A DNA stretch of 56,402 nucleotides from Candidatus Hydrogenedentota bacterium (GTDB lineage Bacteria > Hydrogenedentota > Hydrogenedentia > Hydrogenedentales > CAILVY01), in assembly GCA_029565395.1 (NCBI GenBank), contig JAKQOG010000256.1, forward strand, positions 1 through 56,402, read 5' to 3'. Every line of letters begins with the position of its first letter. Position 1 is the stretch's first letter. Positions 1 to 8,863 of the stretch are shown one piece after another. The position numbers and the translations under genes were made by a program. The notes below the pieces were generated by a model, which was not told the origin of the DNA, did not search any database, and saw nothing but the letters and a program-made list of their open reading frames with translations.

Positions 1-429
1 CGATGTCTTGTCAACACCCCCACATAGAACGTCCCTGAAACACAGCCCCGCCATTCAGAAACCCAACCCAACATCTCACAATTCCTCCGGTTCCATTACT
101 GCCTAACAACTCGAACTGGAGCCAGTTGCTGTCCCCAACTCTGGACGGACCAGACAAATCACGCCCCGCAGAAATAATAGCATACTTCATGCCCCCACCC
201 AACCTTTCGCCCTTCGTACCTTGAAAAAGCCGGTGCCTCAATTCCCTGCCTGTTGTGACCGGGTTTTCCTTTTCAATCCCTCAAAAATCCCAAACCCACT
301 CCCTGCAAATTCTCTATTATCCGGCACATCGTTTGGTGATACAGACTCGTTCAACTATAGCGAATGTGTGCTTTTACCTTTGATCATCGAATCAGGTAGA
401 ATCAATTTTTGCCTTCAAGGGAGTAGCGT
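1..429. other. Left-edge stretch, no supportable gene
   Basis: I see no recognisable gene here. A short minus-strand frame (about 11-187, beginning Met-Lys-Tyr-Ala-Ile) and a short plus-strand frame (221-433) are open, but neither has a recognised motif or a clear ribosome binding site. The stretch probably holds the 5' region of the gene at 430 and possibly the tail of something outside the window. Confidence 0.4.
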
Positions 430-837
430 ATGAACCAAGGTCCGAAACGAGTCTACCTGTGTGGTCCGATCATGGATTGTTCCGGTGAGGAGAGCAAGAC
501 GTGGCGGCAGCGCGCGAAAGAGCGGCTGGCGGGAAAGTTCGTGCTGCTGGATCCGATGCGGCGCAACTTCCGCGACCGGGAACTGGACAGCGCGAATGAA
601 ATCGTCGAATTCGACTTGCAGGATGTCCGGGACGCCGATATCCTGCTGGTGAATTACAGCAAGCCCTCCATCGGCACGTCGATGGAAGTGTTTTACGCCG
701 CCCACGATCTCGGCAAATTCGTCATCGCATTTAATCCCGGCGCCTTCCAGGAGTTATCCCCCTGGATGGTGAAATACTGCACCAAAATTCTTCCCAACCT
801 GGAAGAAGCGTTGTCGTATATAGAGCGGCATTTTTAA
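430..837 (+). CDS. Nucleoside 2-deoxyribosyltransferase-like protein
   Basis: This 135-residue protein resembles the nucleoside 2-deoxyribosyltransferase family, which moves deoxyribose between bases or hydrolyses nucleotide N-glycosidic bonds in the cytoplasm. The Rossmann-like start YLCGPI (about residues 9-14) is typical, as is the later stretch DILLVNYSKPSIGTSMEV, where the Gly-Thr-x-Met-Glu motif carries the expected catalytic Glu. The length fits compact family members. The start is ATG with a GGGAG Shine-Dalgarno about 6 nt upstream. It is followed after 14 nt by the carbonic anhydrase gene on the same strand, so the two are probably co-transcribed with purE and linked to nucleotide metabolism. 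The substrate cannot be read from the sequence. Confidence 0.75.
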   Translation: MNQGPKRVYLCGPIMDCSGEESKTWRQRAKERLAGKFVLLDPMRRNFRDRELDSANEIVEFDLQDVRDADILLVNYSKPSIGTSMEVFYAAHDLGKFVIAFNPGAFQELSPWMVKYCTKILPNLEEALSYIERHF

Positions 838-851
838 CAGGGAGGACGAAC

Positions 852-1544
852 ATGACCAGAGCGGCAAAACCGAGTCCCTTTGAAACGCTGAGCCTGTTGA
901 AAGCGGGCAATGATCGCTTTGTCAAAGGGCAGATGAAACATCCCCATCAGGATCTGGCGCGGGTGCAACTGTCGGGTTCCGCCAACCAGGCCGACCATGC
1001 CTACGCGACGATTTTATCCTGTTCCGACTCCCGTGTGCCGGTCGAGCTGATTTTTGATGCGGGCGTGATGGACCTGTTCATCGTGCGCGTGGCGGGGAAT
1101 GTCTGCAATGTCGATGAGATCGGTTCCATCGAATACGGCCTCGCCCATGTGCATACCCCCATGTTCGTTATGCTGGGGCATACCCAATGCGGCGCGGTGA
1201 CTGCCGTGGCCCATGCCCTGCAAGGGAAAGGCCATGCGCTCGAGCGGAATATTCCGCCGCTCGTGCAGAGTATCGAAGCCGCCGTGCACCAGGCCCAGGC
1301 GGAACACCCGAACGTGCATGGGAACGACATCATTCCCTATGCCATTGAAGTCAACATGTGGCGCGGTATCGAAAAACTGTTTATGGAAAGCCCCGCCACC
1401 CGCGATTTGGTGAAACGCGGCGCGGCCAAGGTGGTTGCCGCCCTATACGATGTCAGCACCGGAAAAATCACCTGGTTGCCGGAAACCAAGTGTACCGAAC
1501 TTCTCATGAAAGTAGAGTCCAACCCTGATCGGGCCATGGATTAG
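852..1544 (+). CDS. Beta-class carbonic anhydrase
   Basis: This 230-residue protein is a beta-carbonic anhydrase, a cytoplasmic zinc enzyme interconverting CO2 and bicarbonate. The zinc and active-site residues are present: Cys57, Asp59 and Arg61 in CSDSRVP, and His110 with Cys113 in GHTQCGAV. The sequence RVAGN after the first motif is also family-typical. The start is ATG with a GGGAGGA ribosome binding site. It lies between the deoxyribosyltransferase-like gene and purE, 28 nt before the latter. Placement beside purE is notable because the PurE route depends on bicarbonate-derived carboxylation, so local bicarbonate supply to purine synthesis is a plausible inference. Identity to the family is secure; the gene symbol is left open because can/cynT naming needs a phylogeny. 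Confidence 0.93.
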   Translation: MTRAAKPSPFETLSLLKAGNDRFVKGQMKHPHQDLARVQLSGSANQADHAYATILSCSDSRVPVELIFDAGVMDLFIVRVAGNVCNVDEIGSIEYGLAHVHTPMFVMLGHTQCGAVTAVAHALQGKGHALERNIPPLVQSIEAAVHQAQAEHPNVHGNDIIPYAIEVNMWRGIEKLFMESPATRDLVKRGAAKVVAALYDVSTGKITWLPETKCTELLMKVESNPDRAMD

Positions 1545-1572
1545 CCGAGGCGCAAATAAAAAGGATCAAGGC

Positions 1573-2073
1573 ATGAGTGCAGAAAAAAATATACTGGCAG
1601 GGCTGGTGATGGGCAGTAAATCAGACTGGGACGCCATGTCCGCCGCCCATGAACTCCTCAAGGAATTCGGCGTGCCCCACGAATGCCGCGTGTTGTCCGC
1701 GCATCGCACTCCTGGTCCCTTGGCGGATTGGGTGGAGTCCGCGGAGGCCCAAGGCGCCGAAGTGTTTATCGCGGGCGCAGGGCTCGCCGCCGCATTGCCC
1801 GGCGTCGTGGCCTCCATCACCACCAAGCCCGTGCTGGGGGTTCCCCTCGCGGGTGGCGCGCTCAATGGACAGGACGCCCTCTACGCTATCGTGCAGATGC
1901 CCCCCGGCATTCCTGTCGGCACGCTATCCATCGGCAAAGGCGGGGCTGTCAACGCCGCGCTGCTGGCCGTAGCTATCCTCGCCAATAAATACCCCGAATA
2001 TGCCAAGAAACTAGCGGAATATCGCGCGGCTCAGGCAAAGAACGTGCTCGATATCGAACTGCCCGGGGCGTAG
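1573..2073 (+). CDS. purE: N5-carboxyaminoimidazole ribonucleotide mutase PurE
   Basis: PurE converts N5-CAIR to CAIR in de novo purine biosynthesis. The 166-residue length matches class I PurE (about 160-170). The phosphate-binding MGSKSD motif (residues 13-18), LSAHRTP with the catalytic His near residue 44, and the AGAGLAAALPG and PGIPVGTLSIG stretches are all present. The N5-CAIR synthetase gene purK, often next to purE, is not in this window. The gene ends the plus-strand trio that starts at 430 and converges on the minus-strand gene ending at 2102. The start is ATG preceded by AAAAGGATCAAGG. Confidence 0.95.
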   Translation: MSAEKNILAGLVMGSKSDWDAMSAAHELLKEFGVPHECRVLSAHRTPGPLADWVESAEAQGAEVFIAGAGLAAALPGVVASITTKPVLGVPLAGGALNGQDALYAIVQMPPGIPVGTLSIGKGGAVNAALLAVAILANKYPEYAKKLAEYRAAQAKNVLDIELPGA

Positions 2074-2101
2074 ACTTCTTTTTAAGCCCAAATCAAATCG
2101 G

Positions 2102-4096
2102 TCATTCGCTGGGGTTCAGAATTACGCATTCCCATTGATGCATGCGCTTCGGAAGCGATACGGCATTACTTGAAACCTCTGCTTCGATCCGGCGGCCTTC
2201 CATGGTGCAAAGCACCGCGCGCGTAATCGGGCCCATACCGTCCGGCGGTGAAACGGAAAATCCGGAGCAGGCATCCGGGCTCGCATTCCATACCACGCCG
2301 CGCCAAAGTTCACCATCGGCGAAAAACTGCGGCACGAGCCATGCGCCACCCTTTACGGAACCCGTGGCAAAACCCCGGTTGAGCCATGTGATAACACGGT
2401 CCAGTTGCACTTGCCGCTGCGTGCAGAGATTGGTTCCCGCAGTGGCATCCCACGGCATCACGCAAATGCGCCCGCCCAGCATATTTTCAAATACCGCCGC
2501 GCCATGGCCCACGGCATTTTGCGTGGGACCCCGCAGCGTGCTGATCACGCGCACCCCGGGGCGCAGTTCCGCCTGGAGCAAGCGATTCTTATAGGGCTTG
2601 TCCGCATTGAGCGACATTTGCGCGCCGGGCCGCAGGCCGAACTCCGCATCGAAGCATTCCTCCATGCTGTAGAGCACTTCTTCCTGCGTGATGAAACGGG
2701 GCTGGTTAAGGCCGATGAATTCGCCCAGGCCCCGCTCGATGAGAACGGCGGCCGCGGGCCCGTCGAGCAGCATGCCATGCGCGAGCCACGCGCGCAATTC
2801 CTCTTCGGTAAAGGTCCAGGCCATCATTCCGGCCAGTGCATTCACGCGGGGCTGCGCGGCCTTGCTGTAGGCGAAACCAAAGGGCGCGAGCCATTGATCC
2901 CAGCCGCGCGTGTTGACTTCGAGCGCCCGCCAGTTCATTTCATCCACATGCACCCGGCGGCCCATGCCGGGATGCCAGGGCGTTCCCACGCCTACCGGCC
3001 GCATGGATTTCGTGAACTGCCCGCCCAGCCAAGCAAGCATCGGTTTTACCCGGGCGAGGAATTTGGGACGTTCCGGTTCATCGCTGGGAAGATTACCCAT
3101 GAAATCATACAAGCTGATCGCCAGCCCATCCGAAGCGAACACTTGTGCGAGCGCCATCTGCGCCGTGGTCTGCCGAAACGATTTGTTCCAGGGCCCATAA
3201 GGAAAATTCTCGATCTCCGGGACACTTTCCACCGCTTGCGGCTGGACCATGCGGTTTTCCTGCATCATGCTGATGCCGTACACAAGAATTTCCGGACTTT
3301 CCTCGGAATAGCCCCAGAAATGCGGACGGTGCACGTTGGGGAAACGCTGTGCCATCGCGGGCCACCAACGATCCCATTGCCGGCCTTCCGCCGCATGCAC
3401 TTCTGGATTGCTCGACATCAGACCGAGCCGGGAACCGGCCGTCTCGACGATTTCGCGCCATGACTCCAGCAATTCCGTATGCAGTTCATCCCACATGTTG
3501 AACCAGAGAAACCGCCAGGGATGCGGCGGACCGGGCTGCAACACATGATAAATAATTTCCTCGCGCGAGGCGGTTACCCCTGCACGGCGATTGAATTCCG
3601 CAACGTGCAAAGGACACCAGCACCCGCCCCAGTCCAGCGGTTCATGATTGTGATAGCGGATATCGTCGTCCACCCAGAGTACACGGAACCGCTCCGCGGC
3701 AAAGAGATGCATCGCTTCGGCGTAATAGGCGCGCCACTCGGGATCCAGCGGGCACACAACCGCTGTTGCACTTTTCCCGCGCCAATCCACCATGGTCTGC
3801 CACCGCTGGTCTGCTTTCAACTGGCGATAGCGGTCGCAGTGCAAGAGAGAATGCCACGGATTCAGGCTCACTTCGACGCCGCGCGCTTCCAGGGCGCGCT
3901 TCCAGGGGCGAATGGCCGCCATCCAGGATTTGATCCGCTCCAGTGTGTCGTGACCGTCATTTTGCTCTTCGGCAAAAGCGAAAAAGATCACCTCGTCGAT
4001 CTTGCCCTTCCGGCAAACATCCAGAATCTGATCGCGGAGGGTCCGCGAATCCTCGTGCGGGCCGAATTGCATCCGCGCAACATACCGTACCGCCAT
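2102..4096 (-). CDS. Uncharacterised TIM-barrel-like protein
   Basis: This 664-residue protein is not one I can name. The N-terminal third reads like a (beta/alpha)8 glycosidase-type domain: alternating strands and helices, a conserved-looking WVDDDIRYHNH acidic cluster (about residues 142-152) and a Cys-containing stretch GGCWCPLHVAEFN. The C-terminal third looks like a beta-rich domain. There is no signal peptide, so it is predicted cytoplasmic. It is the distal gene of a minus-strand series running SDR, MttB-like, this gene, with a 107-nt gap before it. The context of methyltransferase, dehydrogenase and aminotransferase suggests catabolism of an organic substrate. A beta-galactosidase-like or glycoside-hydrolase-like role is only a guess from the fold impression. 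Confidence 0.6.
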   Translation of the reverse strand: MAVRYVARMQFGPHEDSRTLRDQILDVCRKGKIDEVIFFAFAEEQNDGHDTLERIKSWMAAIRPWKRALEARGVEVSLNPWHSLLHCDRYRQLKADQRWQTMVDWRGKSATAVVCPLDPEWRAYYAEAMHLFAAERFRVLWVDDDIRYHNHEPLDWGGCWCPLHVAEFNRRAGVTASREEIIYHVLQPGPPHPWRFLWFNMWDELHTELLESWREIVETAGSRLGLMSSNPEVHAAEGRQWDRWWPAMAQRFPNVHRPHFWGYSEESPEILVYGISMMQENRMVQPQAVESVPEIENFPYGPWNKSFRQTTAQMALAQVFASDGLAISLYDFMGNLPSDEPERPKFLARVKPMLAWLGGQFTKSMRPVGVGTPWHPGMGRRVHVDEMNWRALEVNTRGWDQWLAPFGFAYSKAAQPRVNALAGMMAWTFTEEELRAWLAHGMLLDGPAAAVLIERGLGEFIGLNQPRFITQEEVLYSMEECFDAEFGLRPGAQMSLNADKPYKNRLLQAELRPGVRVISTLRGPTQNAVGHGAAVFENMLGGRICVMPWDATAGTNLCTQRQVQLDRVITWLNRGFATGSVKGGAWLVPQFFADGELWRGVVWNASPDACSGFSVSPPDGMGPITRAVLCTMEGRRIEAEVSSNAVSLPKRMHQWECVILNPSE

Positions 4097-4203
4097 GACT
4101 CAACTACTCCTTCTGCATTTCCTTCCAAATGATACTGCATCCGGAGCAACGAAGCCCAACGCAGCATTACCCCAACGGCCGGGAAAATGACCCAATTAGA
4201 ATC

Positions 4204-5625
4204 TTAGCCGTGTTTTGAAATATTCGTGCAAACGTCGTGGAAATATCGCCGCAATGCTTCTTGTATTGCACCGGGCACGGGAGACGTGAAGTTTTCCGTC
4301 AGGGCTTCAACGCGTTCATGGGCGCGTTCGAGCAGGCTTTTGCCTGTGTGTTCGGCGGGTGTGTAATCGAACAGATCAGAAGAGAAAAATTCGCCGCCAT
4401 GCATGAATTCGAGCGTGAGCGAATCGGTCAGGAACTCGCCGCCCGGCCCCGCATCGTAAAGGTTTCCCAAGCCAAGCCGTAACGCGTCCGTGGGGATTCC
4501 TTGCCGGAGATGTTGCGCAGCCTGCAACCACGCTTCCTGGATCACCATCATTTCCGCGGACATGCCGACGGCGTCGTAGCAGGAGCCGAACCCTGCAAGA
4601 AGATTAGCACCGGAAGCGGCGGCGGCCAGCATAAATAAAAATCCTTCCATGCCGTTTTGTTGATCATAGCGGTATGTCATCGTGCCGCCGCATTCCGCGC
4701 TTACGGGAAGATTCAACGAGCGCGCCAGTTGTACGGAGGCTATTTTCCAGAGTACTTTGTCGAGGGTGTAGTAAAGATCCTGACCGCTTCTGAGATCGGT
4801 TACGGAAGGGCCGAACGTGTATAAAAATGGATGGCCGGGCTTGAGGAGTTGCGTGAGTGCGGCAAGCGCGAGGTTCTCCGCGTGACCGAGCACAAGGGTG
4901 GAAGCGCGTGTATACGGGCTGGTGCTTCCCGCCATGGGGCAGATCGTCGGCACGACCGGTGCGTCGTATTCAATCGCAAGACGCAGCAGATCGGTGTTCA
5001 CGGAAGAAAGCACTAACGGAGAAATCATAGCGACCATAACGCTGAACAGGCGCATCGCGGAAGGATCTTTCCCATCGGCCACAATGCGCATGAGATCAAG
5101 CCATTGACGGTTGCTCTCCGGCGAAGCAGAAGGGAAATAATAATGCTTGGTGGCGTATAGGAGGTGCATTTCAAGAGCGCGCAGGCTGGAGGCCGGACCT
5201 TCCACATCGGTCACGGGGAAATCCATGCGCGAGATAGCGGCCACAGGGTCCATCTGCTGCGCGATAATGGTGTGGCGGCGCAAATCCTCTAGACAGGGCC
5301 TGCGGGGTTGCTGGGTGGCGTAGTCGATGATCCAGGGGTCAGTGACGATGGCCAGGCTCCAAGGCCGCACGCCGCCAACCTCCCAGGTGTCGCCAAGAAG
5401 ACCGCCGATGGTGTACGAGGCAGGGGCTCGCGCAATGAGTTCACGCAGAAGCGTTTTGGGCCATTGCACAATGCCGCTGGTTTCATTTATCTTGGCTCCG
5501 GCTTTCGCGCAGCATCGAAGAAGATCGCCATCCTGGATTTTTACACCGGTTTCCTCAAGCAGGCTCTCAGCAGCGGCCTGTACGCGCGCAATCTGATCGT
5601 CTGAAAGCACCCGTGAGAAATCCAT
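4204..5625 (-). CDS. MttB-family (trimethylamine methyltransferase-like) corrinoid methyltransferase
   Basis: This 473-residue protein belongs to the trimethylamine methyltransferase MttB superfamily, TIM-barrel enzymes that move a methyl group from a quaternary or tertiary amine to a corrinoid protein. The N terminus (LLEETGVKIQDGDLL) and the central RASTLVLGHAENLAL region are typical. The frame is open from start to a TAA stop with no internal amber codon, so this is a non-pyrrolysine member, like the MtgB-type glycine betaine enzymes rather than true MttB. It is 9 nt downstream of the SDR gene on the same strand and probably co-transcribed. No corrinoid protein gene (MttC-like) or reactivase is in the window. 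The substrate is unknown; betaines are the best guess. Confidence 0.85.
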   Translation of the reverse strand: MDFSRVLSDDQIARVQAAAESLLEETGVKIQDGDLLRCCAKAGAKINETSGIVQWPKTLLRELIARAPASYTIGGLLGDTWEVGGVRPWSLAIVTDPWIIDYATQQPRRPCLEDLRRHTIIAQQMDPVAAISRMDFPVTDVEGPASSLRALEMHLLYATKHYYFPSASPESNRQWLDLMRIVADGKDPSAMRLFSVMVAMISPLVLSSVNTDLLRLAIEYDAPVVPTICPMAGSTSPYTRASTLVLGHAENLALAALTQLLKPGHPFLYTFGPSVTDLRSGQDLYYTLDKVLWKIASVQLARSLNLPVSAECGGTMTYRYDQQNGMEGFLFMLAAAASGANLLAGFGSCYDAVGMSAEMMVIQEAWLQAAQHLRQGIPTDALRLGLGNLYDAGPGGEFLTDSLTLEFMHGGEFFSSDLFDYTPAEHTGKSLLERAHERVEALTENFTSPVPGAIQEALRRYFHDVCTNISKHG

Positions 5626-5634
5626 GGCATATTC

Positions 5635-6420
5635 CTATTTTGCGGTATAGCCGCCGTCCACCGGAATGTTCACGCCGGTTATATAGAGCGAGGCGTCGCT
5701 GGCCAGAAAGACAATGGCGCCCATCAGATCGGAATCGTTGGCGAGGCGGCCGAGAAAAGTGCGATCACTGTATTGCTTGACGAAGGCTGCAGGATGTTGC
5801 TTGGTGCGGTAGCCGCCGGGGGAAACACTGTTGCAGCGGACATTCCGCGCACCGTAGTAGCTCGCGAGAAACCGCGTGAAATTGATCATGCCGCCTTTGT
5901 GGAAGAAATAATCGGGGTACCAGCCGCTCATGTTTGTCCCGCGATAGATGGTGGGGTCGGGCGCAATCATGCCTTGAATGGAGGCGATGTTGATGATGGA
6001 ACCGTGCTGACGCTCCGCCATGGCGTCACCGAAGGCACGGGTGATCAGGAACAGGCCGGTGGCGTTGATGTGCATGCTTTCCTCGAAGGCGGCGGCCTCG
6101 TCCGCGTATCCGCGTTTCATGGGCCGGGCCACGGAATTGTTGACCAGGATGTCCAAGCGCCCATTGTTCCGGAGAATGTCGTCGCGGAGCGCGAGAATGG
6201 ATTGCTCATCCCCCTGATCGTATTGAAGAGCGGTGACGTCGAGGTCCCGTGCCCGGTATTCACCCGCAATGATTTTCAGCGCCTTGAGATCGCGCGAGGC
6301 GATATAGGTGTCCGCACCGGCCTCCGTCAGCGCGCGTACAATCTGGCGTCCATACAAACCCGCGCCGCCCGTCACCAATGCCACCTTGCCCTTCAGCGAG
6401 AAAGTCTCCAACACGTTCAT
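5635..6420 (-). CDS. SDR family NAD(P)-dependent oxidoreductase
   Basis: This 261-residue protein is a classical short-chain dehydrogenase/reductase. It shows the Rossmann start VTGGAGLYG (residues 16-24), a variant of TGxxxGxG with Leu in place of the middle Gly. It also shows the LDILVNNS motif near 89-96, catalytic Ser147 in NIASIQG and the Tyr171-x3-Lys175 pair in YFFHK, then PVDGGYTAK at the C terminus. Length and order are normal for gluconate 5-dehydrogenase-like SDRs. It is the first gene of the SDR/MttB-like pair, and the spacing suggests one transcript. The substrate is not predictable; an alcohol or hydroxyacid generated from the demethylated or deaminated compound would fit the cluster. 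Confidence 0.9.
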   Translation of the reverse strand: MNVLETFSLKGKVALVTGGAGLYGRQIVRALTEAGADTYIASRDLKALKIIAGEYRARDLDVTALQYDQGDEQSILALRDDILRNNGRLDILVNNSVARPMKRGYADEAAAFEESMHINATGLFLITRAFGDAMAERQHGSIINIASIQGMIAPDPTIYRGTNMSGWYPDYFFHKGGMINFTRFLASYYGARNVRCNSVSPGGYRTKQHPAAFVKQYSDRTFLGRLANDSDLMGAIVFLASDASLYITGVNIPVDGGYTAK

Positions 6421-6448
6421 GACGCATATCTCCTAATTGAAAACTATG

Positions 6449-6476
6449 TTTTTTCTTTTCGCTAGAAAAGAAAAAA
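6449..6476. repeat. Perfect hairpin TTTTTTCTTTTC-GCTA-GAAAAGAAAAAA
   Basis: Two perfect 12-nt arms flank a GCTA loop, directly upstream of the SDR start. A near-identical hairpin with a GCGA loop occurs at 40872-40901, so this is one copy of an interspersed palindrome rather than a gene-specific regulator. It could also affect the 5' end of the SDR transcript. Confidence 0.7.
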
Positions 6477-6518
6477 CGGGCATTTAACTGCATTAAATTA
6501 AAAGTTCTTGAAAGGGGT

Positions 6519-6552
6519 TTGGGGAAAACTTCTTTCAAGAAGTTTTCCCCAA
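6519..6552 (-). terminator. Strong 16-bp hairpin after the aminotransferase gene
   Basis: The arms TTGGGGAAAACTTCTT and AAGAAGTTTTCCCCAA pair perfectly over 16 bp with a 2-nt loop. The hairpin lies 15 nt beyond the stop of the minus-strand aminotransferase gene. It has no long U-tract, so it may be a transcript-stabilising or bidirectional terminator, or a repeat-family palindrome placed there. Confidence 0.55.
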
Positions 6553-6566
6553 CCACGCTCTAAAAA

Positions 6567-7883
6567 TCAAAGCAACCGCCGGAATCCCGTATGGGCCGGA
6601 GGCCCTTCGAGGCGTTCCAGGACGGCATTATCTGCCACAGCGTTTGCGAGTTCGCCAAAGACGGCGTCCACCGCGTCGTTGTACTGTTCCACAATTTCCG
6701 GCGTGTGGGCCAGTGTCGGGTACACGGCCGTGCTTGCGAGAAAGCTGTGATGAAGCATGCGCTGGGTGAACAGTGTTTTCAATTCATTGGCTTGGGGATG
6801 ATCGAAGGCAAAATGCGCCAGGCAGGGGTAACCGTCGGGAACATTCACGGGCAGACCGTGTTTCGCCGCCTGATCCCGCCACAGGGATTGAAGCTTCGCA
6901 CCGATGTGCGCCACGTGTTCCCAGACGCGCGTTTCCTTCATTACGCGCAAGGTGGCCAATGCGGCGGCAGGCCCCACGGCCTCGGTCCAATAAGTGCTGC
7001 TGATGAACGAGCCTTCCGCGCCGTGCATGGCTTTCGACGTACCGATGATTGCGCCGATGGGGTGTCCGTTGCCAAGAGCTTTGGCGAAAACGGCGATGTC
7101 GGGGTTCACGCCCAAGTGCAAGTGCGCACCGCCGTAGGTCAAACGCCAGCCGATGGTGATCTCGTCGAAAATGAGCAAGGCGCCCGCCGTGTGAGCACTG
7201 TCCCGTACAAATTCGAGGAAACCGGGTTCGGGATCATGATTGCGGCAGGGTTCCATGATAACAGCGGCGAGCTGTTGGCCGTGTGTATCGAGAATGGCCT
7301 GGAGTGCGGCGCGGTCATTGTAGGGGAACGTCAAGGCGGTGCCCCGCAGTTCACGCGGCACGCCGAGCGGGTCCAGGCCGGGCAGGAGATGGCCGCGGAG
7401 GGCATCGTCTTCGCCAAGATTGGCGGCGAGGTACCAATCCTGCCAGCCATGATAGCCGCATATGGCGACCAGGGAGCGATCCGTGGTGGCGCGGGCAATG
7501 CGCACGGCCACGGCGCAGGTTTCACCGCCGCACCGTGTAAAACGGGCCTGCTCCGCCCAGGGATGAATCGCGCAGAGGATGTCCGCGAGTTCAACTTCCT
7601 CCGGCGCATTCAACGTGCACATGGAACCACGCTGGATGCGCTCGATGACCGCGCGGGACACTTCCGGGTGCGCATAGCCCAGAAGACACGAGCCCACGCC
7701 GTTATGGGTCATGTCATGGTAGCGCCGACCATCGAGATCCCACACTTCGCAACCCTGTGCCCGGCCGTAATAGGCGGGCCACAATTCTGGGGCGAAAAGC
7801 TCCGGACGCTTGCTAAGCAGTTGCGTTCCGCCGGGAATTCGTTTCCGAGCCCGATGATAAAGGTGTTGGCCTGTTTGTGTCAT
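6567..7883 (-). CDS. Class III PLP aminotransferase (glutamate-1-semialdehyde aminomutase-like)
   Basis: This 438-residue protein is a fold type I, class III aminotransferase closest in look to glutamate-1-semialdehyde 2,1-aminomutases. The N-terminal IPGGTQLLSKRPELF stretch is family-like, the Asp-Glu pair of LIFDEITIGWR (about 240-241) would hold the PLP ring, and the Schiff-base lysine is in FAKALGNGHPIGA (about Lys268). I chose ATG at 7883 over the GTG at 7895 because GGAGCGAGG sits just upstream. A second GSA-AM-like gene in a catabolic setting more often acts as an omega- or amino-sugar aminotransferase than in heme synthesis. It is divergent from the aldolase gene across an 87-nt shared promoter region. 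Confidence 0.85.
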   Translation of the reverse strand: MTQTGQHLYHRARKRIPGGTQLLSKRPELFAPELWPAYYGRAQGCEVWDLDGRRYHDMTHNGVGSCLLGYAHPEVSRAVIERIQRGSMCTLNAPEEVELADILCAIHPWAEQARFTRCGGETCAVAVRIARATTDRSLVAICGYHGWQDWYLAANLGEDDALRGHLLPGLDPLGVPRELRGTALTFPYNDRAALQAILDTHGQQLAAVIMEPCRNHDPEPGFLEFVRDSAHTAGALLIFDEITIGWRLTYGGAHLHLGVNPDIAVFAKALGNGHPIGAIIGTSKAMHGAEGSFISSTYWTEAVGPAAALATLRVMKETRVWEHVAHIGAKLQSLWRDQAAKHGLPVNVPDGYPCLAHFAFDHPQANELKTLFTQRMLHHSFLASTAVYPTLAHTPEIVEQYNDAVDAVFGELANAVADNAVLERLEGPPAHTGFRRLL

Positions 7884-7970
7884 GCCTCGCTCCACGTATA
7901 CGCTAATTTGACTGCATGGTACTGCAAGGCATCTAATGAGAACAATTCATTAGACACGAAAGGAATGGAC

Positions 7971-8759
7971 ATGCACGAAAGCGTCGTATTGAGGAAGCTG
8001 CGGAATAATGAACCTGTGTGGTGCGCGAAAACGAATCTGACCGACCCGAACGCCATCGAGATCATGGGCTATGCAGGCGTGGATTGCGTGTGGCTGTGCA
8101 TGGAGCACGGCCCTATCGATCTTCAGACGGTCCACCACCAGGTGCGCACGGCGAAAATGCTGGGCATGGACGCCATGGTCCGCGTACCGAAAGGATCGTA
8201 TCCAGATTTTATCCGTCCGTTTGAGATGGACGCGACAGGAATCATGGTGCCGCATGTGATGTCGGGACAAGAGGCGGCGGATGTGGTGCGCATGACGCGA
8301 TTCCAGCCCGTGGGGCGCCGAGCGTGGGACAGTGGCAATTCCGACGGGCCGTTCTGCATGCGCCCGCCCAAGGAATACATCCAATTCGCGGGTGAGCAGC
8401 GTTTTGTGATGGTGCAAATCGAAGACAAAGAATCCGTGGAATGCATGGAAGACATCGTGGCCACGGAAGGGATCGATATTGTGTTTCTCGGTCCGGGCGA
8501 TCTGTCGCACAGTTACGGTGTGCCCGGCGAGTTTGGGCATCCGCTCGTGCAACAGGCCATCGACAAGCTGGCGGCGCTGTGCAAGAAATACAACCGGTTC
8601 TGGGGCATCCCATGCAGCCCGGCCACTGCGCCAAAAATCATAGAAAAGGGCGCGCGCTTCCTCGCGGCCGGCGCGGACGTCATCGCCATTGCGGATTATT
8701 TCAACGAAATGCGCAAGGGCTTCCAGGCGGTAGGACTAAAGGTGGACGCGCGGCTGTAA
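7971..8759 (+). CDS. HpcH/HpaI-family class II aldolase
   Basis: This 262-residue protein belongs to the HpcH/HpaI aldolase/citrate lyase family, metal-dependent enzymes that split 2-keto-4-hydroxy acids to pyruvate and an aldehyde. Family-like features are the DCVWLCMEHGPID region near the N terminus, the metal-binding Glu of MVQIEDKESVECM and the Asp of FLGPGDLSHSYG. The frame stays open far upstream over the antisense of the aminotransferase. I chose ATG at 7971 because GAAAGGA lies 6 nt before it; ATG 7965 is too close to that site. With the divergent aminotransferase it forms a likely co-regulated catabolic pair. Confidence 0.88.
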   Translation: MHESVVLRKLRNNEPVWCAKTNLTDPNAIEIMGYAGVDCVWLCMEHGPIDLQTVHHQVRTAKMLGMDAMVRVPKGSYPDFIRPFEMDATGIMVPHVMSGQEAADVVRMTRFQPVGRRAWDSGNSDGPFCMRPPKEYIQFAGEQRFVMVQIEDKESVECMEDIVATEGIDIVFLGPGDLSHSYGVPGEFGHPLVQQAIDKLAALCKKYNRFWGIPCSPATAPKIIEKGARFLAAGADVIAIADYFNEMRKGFQAVGLKVDARL

Positions 8760-8863
8760 GTTGGATTCCCAACGACTTCAAAGAAATGTAAAAACCACAC
8801 AAGTTTATGCGGAAAGCGGGACAAATTTCTTCGCAGACACGTTACACAAGAAAGGAAATATCC

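Noticed and set aside
2405..3463. Long plus-strand open frame opposite the TIM-barrel gene
   Set aside because: It is composition-driven antisense of a clear minus-strand coding region, with no start signal or motif.
4204..5625. Pyrrolysine-containing MttB
   Set aside because: No in-frame TAG occurs within the gene; it ends at TAA.
6591..7970. Upstream in-frame extension of the aldolase gene
   Set aside because: It runs antisense to the aminotransferase gene, has no homology, and the RBS-backed start is ATG 7971.
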